Virus record (IMG/VR): IMGVR_UViG_3300045538_000426
Location: 1-64,000 of that record
Origin: a virus
DNA length: 64,000 nt
Strand: one strand, 5' to 3'
This document shows positions 9,354 through 16,437 of the stretch, piece after piece. Within the stretch, counting starts at the first letter, position 1; every line of letters starts with the position of its first letter. The notes under the pieces are model-generated. The model saw nothing but the letters and a program-made list of their open reading frames with translations, searched no databases and had not been told where the DNA came from. Both the position numbers and the translations under genes were made by a program.

Positions 9354-10940
9354 ATGGCGTCAGATACATTTACAGATTTGGTTTTGTCGGAATGGAGCAA
9401 AATGTCTCCGTCTGGAATCATAGATAAAAACAACATAGACGAACTCCACCGGGTTCTCTCAGAGAAGAACTTCCCGGTAGAATTGATTGTTGAATTTCTT
9501 TCAAATTACGAATCCATTTTAAACAAATTGACTATACGAGATACAACTGATAGAGACATGGTGTTGACGGTAAAACAATCCTTTGTGGATAAACTGTCAA
9601 AGCTGAACGCCGAGTGGGGGGCCTTGGTTTCCAATGGCGACGAGATCGTCCGACAGTCTACAACCGTAGAAGACGGTGATAAGGTTGAGATGAATCCATC
9701 GTCTCTACGACTGGTCGAAAAACCAGGAGACACTTCTTGGAAAATCAAAAATTTGCCAAATGTAGTTTTTTATGCGTCCATCGGCGACAATATGAATGGA
9801 ATGTTGAAGCGATCAGCGGCCAAGACTTCGAGGTTACAATCAACCGACACTGAGGCTTTGCACGAGTGTTTCTTTGTGATTTCAATGGCGGCTCAAATCG
9901 ATACAGCAGGTACTTCGGCGGGGGTGATGAATGTCACAGATATCGCTGGGATAAATGCATTGATAGATTCGACTAGAATATCCATTTTAAACAAGGAAAA
10001 AATTCGTGGTGTGTTTTCGTCGATTCTCTCCAATGGAGAAAAAATTCCCTCGGATGTGAATGATAGAAAAGTCGACGCACATCGTTGTGCCGTAGCCGCT
10101 TATAGAAAATTGGAATCTGAATATGGGAATGAATCTTTCGAGTATGTTACCCGTGTGTTTGATGGTGTGAAGGGAAGGAAAGTTGTAGCTGACATATTGG
10201 TTAAGGTCGGTGGCGAGGAGATGATAATTTCGTTGAAATACAAGAAGGGTCAATTGAATAACTTGAACTGTAACACTGTGATAAAGAACTTGTTTGGTAT
10301 AGAACCCACGCAAATTTCTTTTATGGATGCGTTGTATGAGTTTTCTCCCGAACCGATTGATAATCTACTACGATACTTTATCAACGGCATCAACCAAATA
10401 AACCCTCCCAAGAACAAGTCTTTCTATGTAGATGGTTCCACGGTAACTTATCCCGATTTCAAGAAAATAATTTCGTCGAATCCATATTATCCACTATCCT
10501 ACACTACAATCTCGGGGGAGATAGTAAAGAACGACCCGAAGGCGAAGGATTTTGTGAACGAATATAAAAGACTCAAAACGGCCAATTTGGTCAAAACCAT
10601 AGAGGATTATATTTTTTCAAAACAGACACCGAACACAAACTTTGTGAAATTTTTGTCATATGTGCTCAGATGTGAACCGAGTAAGAGTTATATGTATGTA
10701 GGAGATTCGGGTCGTGCGGTATATACGATACCATCTATCGATAGCATGATGGAACGGGAGATTTTGATAACAACCGAACCAAAGTTGAACGTGACAGATT
10801 ATTCGGCGTTCGTTTCGGTATTTGTGGATGGAAACCGAGCCTTTGATTTCGACGTGAATTTCAGGTGGACAAAATCACAGTGGGTGGGCGACATGAGTCA
10901 AGTTGGAAAAAATTTAAAGGTGTATAAGATAAACTGGTAA
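9354..10940 (+). CDS. Unknown protein with a possible PD-(D/E)XK nuclease core
   Basis: 528 residues, soluble. The clearest feature is at about 240-300: a helix with HRCAVAAYRKLE, then a strand with D280 (VADILVKV), a turn with E288-E289 and S-L-K (K295) in IISLKYKKGQ. The layout D, E, then x-x-K on neighbouring strands fits the PD-(D/E)XK nuclease fold. Large phage proteins with SLKY-type strands are often found near replication or packaging genes. No other domain was recognised. It follows the polymerase A-like gene with its own candidate promoter and sits 5 bases before the next gene. The nuclease role is a hypothesis; a structural role cannot be excluded. Confidence 0.4.
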   Translation: MASDTFTDLVLSEWSKMSPSGIIDKNNIDELHRVLSEKNFPVELIVEFLSNYESILNKLTIRDTTDRDMVLTVKQSFVDKLSKLNAEWGALVSNGDEIVRQSTTVEDGDKVEMNPSSLRLVEKPGDTSWKIKNLPNVVFYASIGDNMNGMLKRSAAKTSRLQSTDTEALHECFFVISMAAQIDTAGTSAGVMNVTDIAGINALIDSTRISILNKEKIRGVFSSILSNGEKIPSDVNDRKVDAHRCAVAAYRKLESEYGNESFEYVTRVFDGVKGRKVVADILVKVGGEEMIISLKYKKGQLNNLNCNTVIKNLFGIEPTQISFMDALYEFSPEPIDNLLRYFINGINQINPPKNKSFYVDGSTVTYPDFKKIISSNPYYPLSYTTISGEIVKNDPKAKDFVNEYKRLKTANLVKTIEDYIFSKQTPNTNFVKFLSYVLRCEPSKSYMYVGDSGRAVYTIPSIDSMMEREILITTEPKLNVTDYSAFVSVFVDGNRAFDFDVNFRWTKSQWVGDMSQVGKNLKVYKINW

Positions 10941-10945
10941 CCAAT

Positions 10946-11674
10946 ATGAATACTATAGAAAATTTTATCAATCAAATGTCAGCAGACGGCCGTATAACCG
11001 ACGGTATCTTTAACGCTGAAAACGAGGAACATTTGAATGTGTTCCAGGAACATCTCGAAAAGATGGGAGCCACGGCGGAAGAGTCGATTGAGGCTAGGAA
11101 TAAAATGACAGAAGGCAAGTATCCTGACAGACAAGCTTACAATGCAAATGGGATATTGGTAACGTTTCCTACACCTGACTATAAACAAAGGGCATTACAG
11201 AGGGGAACGCATTTTGAAAAGAATCCGAAACAGAAGGCTCCTAATGTAACATTTGGCGATGCGCCTGCCAAACCCCAGCAACCCGAACCATCACCAACAC
11301 CAGCGCCTAAGGCAGATGCACCTCCATCGGAGCCAGAACCAAAGCCGGAACCAAAACCAGAGCCAAAGCCGGAACCAGTTGCTCCACCCGAACCTCCGAA
11401 ACCAACGACTCCGCCGCCTCAAATAGGAATTCCGGTGTTGGTTTTGCCTCCGGGCGAACTAAAGAGGAGGGAAGATGCTATAGTTCATAAAGCACAAGAG
11501 GAATATGTTGAGAAGATACTCTCAACTGAATCAGTGAAGAAAAAATTCACAATAGCAGAAGCCATGCAATTGAATTTCTATAACAAGGGAATGAATTGGT
11601 ATAATTCTGACGGTGATTATGTTGGGATATCCTGTTATGATCCCGTAACGTCTACGTGCTTTCTAATAGGATGA
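10946..11674 (+). CDS. Unknown protein with proline-rich PEPK linker
   Basis: 242 residues in three parts. An acidic helical N-terminus (1-90) contains EEHLNVFQEHLEKMGATAEE. A low-complexity linker (about 105-165) is made of PEP and PKPEP repeats. A C-terminal domain (170-242) has REDAIVHKAQEEYVEKIL and ends in a short beta segment with SCYDPVTSTCF. Extended Pro-Lys-Glu linkers of this kind act as rigid spacers between domains. No enzyme motif or membrane segment. It lies between the possible nuclease and another unknown gene, with 5- and 1-base gaps, so it belongs to the same transcription unit. Function unknown. Confidence 0.55.
   Translation: MNTIENFINQMSADGRITDGIFNAENEEHLNVFQEHLEKMGATAEESIEARNKMTEGKYPDRQAYNANGILVTFPTPDYKQRALQRGTHFEKNPKQKAPNVTFGDAPAKPQQPEPSPTPAPKADAPPSEPEPKPEPKPEPKPEPVAPPEPPKPTTPPPQIGIPVLVLPPGELKRREDAIVHKAQEEYVEKILSTESVKKKFTIAEAMQLNFYNKGMNWYNSDGDYVGISCYDPVTSTCFLIG
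11331..11378 (+). repeat. Short tandem repeat coding for PEPKPEP units
   Basis: Imperfect tandem copies of a 12-base unit (ccagagccaaag and variants) code for the PEPKPEPKPEPKPEP run of the proline-rich protein. Such repeats can change copy number by slippage. Confidence 0.6.
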
Positions 11675-11675
11675 T

Positions 11676-12068
11676 ATGAAAACTCAACTTCTTTGTACGT
11701 TCGCCGAGAAGTTGACATGTTCGGATGTAACTAATCGGATAAGAGAATTCTACAATCTCTCGGATCCGAGAATTTTCGTATTTGAGGTTCGTAATGACGA
11801 CTGTTCAATTGTGATAACGTATAACGTTTTTATCACAGATGAATCTCTGAAAAAATTACCATCCACAATATCCATTCATAGGAAGAAAAAAACAGGAACT
11901 CTCTATACTCTGAATGCCATGAATAAGATAATAGAAGAGGAAAATGGAGGTGTCTTGGATAGGAAATTTAATATCGATTGGGAGTTATACAAGAACTGTC
12001 TTATCGTCACATCTCCCAGTGGCTATCGTATAGTTGAACTTCAATTAATTGACGTGATTTCTCGCTGA
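11676..12068 (+). CDS. Conserved phage protein of unknown function
   Basis: 130 residues, alpha/beta. Visible features are an N-terminal LLCTFAEKLT segment, a central SIVITYNVF strand, STISIHRKKKTGTLYTLNAMNKII, and a C-terminal DWELYKNCLIV. I recall closely similar short proteins (HRKK..TLYTINALN) in many marine T4-like and large phages, none with a known role. No signal peptide or membrane segment. It is the last gene before a terminator-like hairpin at 12082, and so closes the unit that starts at 7968 or 9354. Confidence 0.6.
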   Translation: MKTQLLCTFAEKLTCSDVTNRIREFYNLSDPRIFVFEVRNDDCSIVITYNVFITDESLKKLPSTISIHRKKKTGTLYTLNAMNKIIEEENGGVLDRKFNIDWELYKNCLIVTSPSGYRIVELQLIDVISR

Positions 12069-12081
12069 ATTATTCTAAGTT

Positions 12082-12106
12082 AAAACAACTTTCCTTTGTT
12101 GTTTTT
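12082..12106 (+). terminator. Intrinsic terminator after the 7.9-12 kb unit
   Basis: AAAACAAC and GTTGTTTT form an 8-bp stem around TTTCCTTT, followed by a T tract. The stem is AT-rich, so strength is uncertain, but the position between two transcription units fits. Confidence 0.55.
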
Positions 12107-12119
12107 GGGTGTATAGTGA

Positions 12120-12199
12120 TACTTATATTAGGTGATAGGAAAAGAGTTAACTACGTTAGTTATCTATTAACTTATTTACTAATTAACAACTGATAAATT
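12120..12199 (+). promoter_or_regulatory. Promoter motif and AT-rich leader of the SSB gene
   Basis: TACTTATA at 12120-12127 matches the recurrent octamer. Unlike other sites it leaves a leader of about 65 bases before the SSB start. The leader is very AT-rich and holds an inverted repeat TAACTA-CGT-TAGTTA (12148-12162); a second pairing of AGTTAA (12145-12150) with TTAACT (12167-12172) is possible. T4 gene 32 is controlled by its own product binding a structured, AT-rich leader, so an autogenous operator is a reasonable guess here. Confidence 0.4.
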
Positions 12200-13048
12200 A
12201 TGGCACTAAACCTAGATAGAATCAAACAGCGTTTGGGATCTCTCTCAAACTCAAAGTCAAAAACCGCCCTCATTTGGAAACCGAATCCCGGTAAACAAGT
12301 GATTCGAATCGTTCCTTATAAGTTCAACATCGAGAATCCATTCATTGAATTGAAGTTCCATTATGGACTCGGTGGAAAGACTTATCTGTCACCAGACAGT
12401 TTCAATCGACCTGACCCGATTGTAGAATTCAGCAACAAACTGAAGAAATCGGGAAACAAAGACGAGTGGAATTACGGACGGAAGATGGAACCAAAGATGA
12501 GAACCTTTGTTCCTGTAATTGTCCGCGGTGAAGAGTCAATGGGAGTTAGGTTCTGGGGATTCGGAAAGGGAGTATATCAAGAACTTCTCTCAATCATCTC
12601 CGATCCAGATTACGGTGATATCACTGATGTTGTGAACGGACGTGACGTCGTAGTTGAGTTTAAGACGGCGGAAGACTGTGGAAAACAGTATCCAGAGACT
12701 TCGATCCGAGTGAAGCCAAGCGCGACCAATGCGGTCGATCCAAAGGATAAGGACTTGATTTCCAAGTTGTCTAATCAAACCGACATTTTGGAATTGTTCC
12801 CAGAACTATCATACGACGAACTCCGTGGTGTGATGGAGGCATCCCTCCAGAATGGAACGGAAGAAGAAATTCCTCCGGTTTCGGGAAATAATACTCCAAT
12901 TGCGGAATCAACTCCGTCCGTGGATGAACCAAGTCAGGTTGAAAAGCCGGCTGCCCAAACGGCGAAACCAAAGTCACCGTCCGCTGTCGCTTCAAAGTCT
13001 AATACAGATGATGTTGCTAAGGCATTCGACAATCTGTTCAACTCCTAA
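12200..13048 (+). CDS. gp32-like single-stranded DNA-binding protein
   Basis: 282 residues. A basic N-terminus (MALNLDRIKQRLGSL) precedes an OB-fold core with WKPNPGKQVIRIVPYKF, then FHYGLGGKTYLSP, a linker with WNYGRKMEPKMRTFVPVIVR and FWGFGKGVYQELLSI. A variable Ser/Pro/Glu-rich tail (about 215-265) ends in a short acidic-aromatic tip, DDVAKAFDNLFNS. This order is that of T4 gp32-type SSB, which coats single-stranded DNA and recruits replication and recombination partners through its tail. The Cys residues of the T4 zinc site are not obvious. It is followed by UvsX/RecA, FEN nuclease and helicase genes, as expected for a replication-recombination block. Its leader may mediate self-control. 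Confidence 0.8.
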   Translation: MALNLDRIKQRLGSLSNSKSKTALIWKPNPGKQVIRIVPYKFNIENPFIELKFHYGLGGKTYLSPDSFNRPDPIVEFSNKLKKSGNKDEWNYGRKMEPKMRTFVPVIVRGEESMGVRFWGFGKGVYQELLSIISDPDYGDITDVVNGRDVVVEFKTAEDCGKQYPETSIRVKPSATNAVDPKDKDLISKLSNQTDILELFPELSYDELRGVMEASLQNGTEEEIPPVSGNNTPIAESTPSVDEPSQVEKPAAQTAKPKSPSAVASKSNTDDVAKAFDNLFNS

Positions 13049-13065
13049 CCAAAAGTGAGAAAATC

Positions 13066-13089
13066 GGGGAGGGGAATTCTCCCCTCCCC
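13066..13089. terminator. Strong GC inverted repeat between SSB and RecA genes
   Basis: GGGGAGGGGA and TCCCCTCCCC form a perfect 10-bp stem with a 4-base loop (ATTC). Only a mixed ATTCTC follows, not a T run, so it may be a factor-assisted terminator, an mRNA-stabilising hairpin that raises SSB output, or a processing site. Confidence 0.5.
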
Positions 13090-13092
13090 ATT

Positions 13093-13100
13093 CTCTTATA
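13093..13100 (+). promoter_or_regulatory. Weak candidate promoter element CTCTTATA
   Basis: A variant of the recurrent T-A-Y-TTATA octamer, ending 15 bases before the RecA start and just after the hairpin. Less certain because the first two positions differ. Confidence 0.25.
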
Positions 13101-13115
13101 TCATACGGCATTACT

Positions 13116-14279
13116 ATGGCTAAATCTAAAAGCACAACAAAAGTAGAATTCGACGCTAAAGGCAAACGAGATGATTTGCTGACCGACCTACAATCTGAAA
13201 TAAATAAATCATCCAAGGATGGAAAACGGGCATTCTTCCTCGATGAACAAGACGATCCATCCACTGTAAGCGATTGGATTTCAACTGGTTCTTCTATGTT
13301 AGACCTTGCAATTAGCAATCGTCCAAACGGAGGACTTCCAGTGGGGCGCATGGTTGAGTTTAACGGTTTGGAGGGAACGGGTAAGAGCCTCATTTCCGCA
13401 CACATCGTCGCTGACACACAGAAAAAGGGTGGCATCGCAGTCGTAATTGACACGGAAAATGCTGCTGCTCCTGAGTTTTGGGCGAGTCTCGGTGTAGATC
13501 TAAAAAATCTGTTATACATTCAATCGGACACTGTAGAAGATGTGTTTGAGAAGATGGAGAATATCATTGCGATTGTAAGGAAGTCGAGTAAGAAAAGAAT
13601 CCTAACAATCATCGTTGACTCAGTCGCAGGCGTTTCTACCAAAGCTGAGTTGGAATCTGACCACGGCAAGGATGGTTGGTCGACTGGAAAGGCTATTATC
13701 ATCGGAAAAGCGATGAGAAAGATAACCAGTATGGTAGGTCGTCAGGAGGTTCTTATCGTATTCACCAACCAACTGAGACAGAATCTAAACGCGGCAATGT
13801 TCGGTGATAAGTGGATTGTCTCCGGCGGAAAGGCATTAGCATTCCACTGTTCCGTCCGAGTCCGACTGGCAAATGCTGGTATGTTAAAGCGAGGTGATAT
13901 GGTGATAGGAAATAAATGTAAAGCCAAGGTTGTGAAGAACCGAATGGGTCCACCACAACGACAGGCATCATTTGATATCTATCACGACAGCGGAATCGCT
14001 GATTATGGAAGTTGGTTGGAAGTGATGAAGACCCACGATATAGTCAAATATAGCGCTCCTAATTACACGTATCATCAAGACGCAGGAGAACCGGTGAAGT
14101 TCACTGCTAAGGATTTTCCACGTCTTATGTCGGAAACTCCTTCGTTAAAAGCGGAGATTTATGGTAAGATATGTAATGCTGCCATAATGAAATATAAAGA
14201 TCCGAACTCGAGCATCTTGGAGGATGTGACCGTGGATGAAGACGAAGACGGTGTTGTGTCAGACGATTCACAGGATTAA
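13116..14279 (+). CDS. uvsX: UvsX/RecA-family recombinase
   Basis: 387 residues. Walker A is GLEGTGKS (84-91), followed by the RecA-type AVVIDTENAA strand, Walker B in ILTIIVDSVAG, and a FTNQLRQNL segment that corresponds to the L2 and switch region. WISTGSSMLDLAI near the N-terminus matches the RecA pattern that precedes the ATPase core. The C-terminus is acidic (DEDEDGVVSDDSQD), like UvsX and RecA tails that tune DNA binding. The protein would form filaments on ssDNA coated by the neighbouring gp32-like SSB and catalyse strand exchange for repair and recombination-dependent replication. The next gene starts two bases downstream. Confidence 0.88.
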   Translation: MAKSKSTTKVEFDAKGKRDDLLTDLQSEINKSSKDGKRAFFLDEQDDPSTVSDWISTGSSMLDLAISNRPNGGLPVGRMVEFNGLEGTGKSLISAHIVADTQKKGGIAVVIDTENAAAPEFWASLGVDLKNLLYIQSDTVEDVFEKMENIIAIVRKSSKKRILTIIVDSVAGVSTKAELESDHGKDGWSTGKAIIIGKAMRKITSMVGRQEVLIVFTNQLRQNLNAAMFGDKWIVSGGKALAFHCSVRVRLANAGMLKRGDMVIGNKCKAKVVKNRMGPPQRQASFDIYHDSGIADYGSWLEVMKTHDIVKYSAPNYTYHQDAGEPVKFTAKDFPRLMSETPSLKAEIYGKICNAAIMKYKDPNSSILEDVTVDEDEDGVVSDDSQD

Positions 14280-14281
14280 TT

Positions 14282-15352
14282 ATGGATCTTAATACCGACG
14301 AGAAGAAGAAGTTATTCTCATTGTTCTCTAACATAAAGAATGACGCTAAGGTGGATGGGTTGAACACAGTCCAGTCATCGGATGTTCTCGTTATAGACGC
14401 ACTTAACATGTTTATAAGATGTTGGAGTGTAAGTCCATTTATGAACGAAGATGGTGTTCACACAGGAGGAGTGTCTGGATTTTTAAAGAGCTTAGGCTCT
14501 GTGGTGCGATTGTTTTCTCCAACCCGATGTATCCTTGTATTCGATGGTTCCGGCGGGAGCCAGAAAAGACGAAAGATTTATCCGGAATATAAGAATAAAA
14601 GACGGATTAAAGTTCGATTAAACAGAACCTATGTGGATAATTCTACTCCTGATGGCGAGGAGTTGAATTTAAAAAAACAATTAATGCGGACGGTAAATTA
14701 CCTCGATTATCTTCCATTGACCACGGTAGCTATAGATAACGTGGAAGCGGACGATGTCATTGCATATCTGGCAGTAGACAAATTTAAAGACAGTAATGTA
14801 ACCATAGTGTCATCTGACAAGGATTTCCTACAACTAGCTAGCAGTAAAATAAAGATATGGAGTCCTACGAAGAAGAAGTTGTATGGTTGTGCTGAACTCT
14901 TGATGGAATACGGTATAAGTTGTAAGAACTTCATAAATTATCGAATACTAGAAGGCGACACCAGCGACAACATACCGGGAATAAACGGCGCGGGACTCAA
15001 GACCATAAAGAAATGTTTCCCTATCTTCACCGATGACAAACAGTATTCGGTGGATGAAATTATAAACTACTGTGATACTCACAAAGGTAAATACAAGCTC
15101 TATGACACGATATTGGATAATCGAGCGACGTTGGAACGAAACTACCAATTGATGCAGTTGAACACAAGTGAGATGCAGTCGTTCACTCAATTACGTGTAA
15201 ATGATTTGATGGACGAAAACGTCCAACGACTCAATCGGTTTGAAATTTCGAAATTGATAACGGAAGACAAGATATGGAACAATCTTCCCAATTACCAAAT
15301 CTGGTTATCCGAGAACTTCGGCAAGTTGGACAATTTTGTAAAAAAGTCATGA
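14282..15352 (+). CDS. FEN-family 5'-3' exonuclease / RNase H-like
   Basis: 356 residues. The FEN metal-binding acids are in order: D39 (VIDALNMF), FDGSGGSQKRRKIYPEYK with the basic gateway helix, EADD (VEADDVIAYLA), SSDKDFLQL, and GDTSDNIPGINGAGLKT of the helix-hairpin-helix. This is the layout of T4 RNase H and the 5' nuclease domain of Pol I. It would remove RNA primers and 5' flaps during lagging-strand synthesis, matching its place beside SSB, RecA and helicase and the absence of a 5' nuclease domain on either polymerase here. An intrinsic terminator lies about 60 bases downstream. Confidence 0.85.
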   Translation: MDLNTDEKKKLFSLFSNIKNDAKVDGLNTVQSSDVLVIDALNMFIRCWSVSPFMNEDGVHTGGVSGFLKSLGSVVRLFSPTRCILVFDGSGGSQKRRKIYPEYKNKRRIKVRLNRTYVDNSTPDGEELNLKKQLMRTVNYLDYLPLTTVAIDNVEADDVIAYLAVDKFKDSNVTIVSSDKDFLQLASSKIKIWSPTKKKLYGCAELLMEYGISCKNFINYRILEGDTSDNIPGINGAGLKTIKKCFPIFTDDKQYSVDEIINYCDTHKGKYKLYDTILDNRATLERNYQLMQLNTSEMQSFTQLRVNDLMDENVQRLNRFEISKLITEDKIWNNLPNYQIWLSENFGKLDNFVKKS

Positions 15353-15370
15353 TGTAAACTAGAAGTTTCC

Positions 15371-15440
15371 TATTTATACTCAGAGGCTATACAACTCATC
15401 GGTAAAGCAGAAGGCCCGCTCTTTTACAGCGGGCCTTTTG
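15371..15440 (+). ncRNA. Possible small RNA between promoter motif and terminator
   Basis: TATTTATA (15371-15378) matches the recurrent promoter octamer, yet no coding frame follows on this strand. About 57 bases later there is an excellent terminator. A transcript from about 15385 to 15440 would be a short RNA with a 3' hairpin. It may instead be only the 3' end of the FEN message. Part of it (CTCATCGGTAAAGCAG) resembles a tRNA D-arm, but no full cloverleaf can be drawn. Confidence 0.3.
15411..15440 (+). terminator. Strong intrinsic terminator
   Basis: AAGGCCCGCT pairs perfectly with AGCGGGCCTT around a 7-base loop, followed by TTTTG. It ends the SSB-RecA-FEN unit, which faces the reverse-strand gene at 15457. 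Confidence 0.85.
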
Positions 15441-15456
15441 TTATTCACATTTGATG

Positions 15457-16320
15457 TTAAGCGACCCATCCTTTCGGTGGTTTAGCGTAACGTGGAAAAC
15501 TCTTTGGAAACGACACCTGTGTGGTGTTTTGGACTATGACGCCCATCTCTAATAGAGAATCCCTCGAAGCATAATAAATATCTGTCGTCATGAGAAGCAA
15601 TCCACGAACGAACTCCGTATCCACCACCTTGCTATCCTTCGATTTTCCCCAACCGGTTCCCATGTCAAAATCTAGGGCAGGTGAAGATGACCTCAAAACA
15701 GAATTGAGAGAAGTTGCGTTCACGGTTTTTATCGCATCGGAACTATAGACAGTATAATCAGCGCTCGATGCATTCCCAGCCGACGTGGTGATAGTCATGT
15801 TGTCGAGCGTGGTGACGGTGGTGCCGCTGTCGTAGAATGCTGAGTTCGGACCGTCCGCAATAGGTATCCACGTTCTGTGTATCGGTGTATTAAAGGGCGA
15901 AATATTACCGGGTGGTGTCCAAGTTTGAGTGGGAACATCTTCTCCGTAAATAGCTACGCCAATAATACCGCAATTTGATTCTGAACCATCATGCTTAGAT
16001 TTTGCGTAGGATTTGGATTTCTTTGAGAACTTAAATGCACCCACCTTATCGTTGTTATATCTGAACCCTTTTATTTTACAGTTCGAATAACCACTCACAA
16101 CGTATCCACTGTCCTCGGTGGATGCTGATTCGCCGGTCAACACATTTAATCCATCCACACTGGCAACAACCAAAGCCCGACCTCCGGCGTTGTTTTTGAT
16201 GAGGATTTCGTATTCGCTGCCTTCCTTGGCTTCGATATATGTTTTTCCGTCTTTGAAGTGGGTTTTGACGGAGTTCCCATTTACGAGGATTGAAACCTCA
16301 CATGCTGCATAATTTAACAT
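15457..16320 (-). CDS. Beta-rich protein with a conserved phage/bacterial surface-type domain
   Basis: 287 residues on the reverse strand, no signal peptide. The N-terminal 130 residues are beta-rich and contain YEILIKNNAGGRALVVASVDGLNV, then GYVVSGYSNCKIKGFR and GAFKFSKKSKSYA (split here at natural breaks). I recall this pattern, with VVLSVDGLNV and GY-x-L and a W/F-R and A-F-x-F motif, from uncharacterised proteins of marine bacteria and phages, probably a beta-sandwich. The C-terminal half is Ser/Thr-rich with VTTLDNMTITTSAG and ends PKGWVA. Lying alone on the opposite strand between two replication units, with its own upstream octamer, it looks like an acquired accessory gene. A virion-decoration or adhesion role is only inferred. 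Confidence 0.55.
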   Translation of the reverse strand: MLNYAACEVSILVNGNSVKTHFKDGKTYIEAKEGSEYEILIKNNAGGRALVVASVDGLNVLTGESASTEDSGYVVSGYSNCKIKGFRYNNDKVGAFKFSKKSKSYAKSKHDGSESNCGIIGVAIYGEDVPTQTWTPPGNISPFNTPIHRTWIPIADGPNSAFYDSGTTVTTLDNMTITTSAGNASSADYTVYSSDAIKTVNATSLNSVLRSSSPALDFDMGTGWGKSKDSKVVDTEFVRGLLLMTTDIYYASRDSLLEMGVIVQNTTQVSFPKSFPRYAKPPKGWVA

Positions 16321-16371
16321 AGTTTTTTTACCTTTCTTTTTCTGAAGGCTGGCCTTACACCAGATTTCAAG

Positions 16372-16419
16372 TATAAGTAGTTGTACACATCGAAAAGATG
16401 TTGTGATTTATTTCTTATA
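16372..16419. promoter_or_regulatory. Divergent promoter elements between beta-rich gene and helicase
   Basis: TACTTATA on the reverse strand (16372-16379) faces the gene starting at 16320, leaving a leader of about 45 bases. TTCTTATA on the forward strand (16412-16419) precedes the helicase. The two octamers are 32 bases apart and back to back. Confidence 0.4.
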
Positions 16420-16437
16420 TCGGTAACATGATTGAAA

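Noticed and set aside
15384-15440. tRNA-like stretch (CTCATCGGTAAAGCAG resembles a D-arm)
   Set aside because: No anticodon or T-arm can be formed; the following sequence is the terminator hairpin, so a tRNA is not supported.
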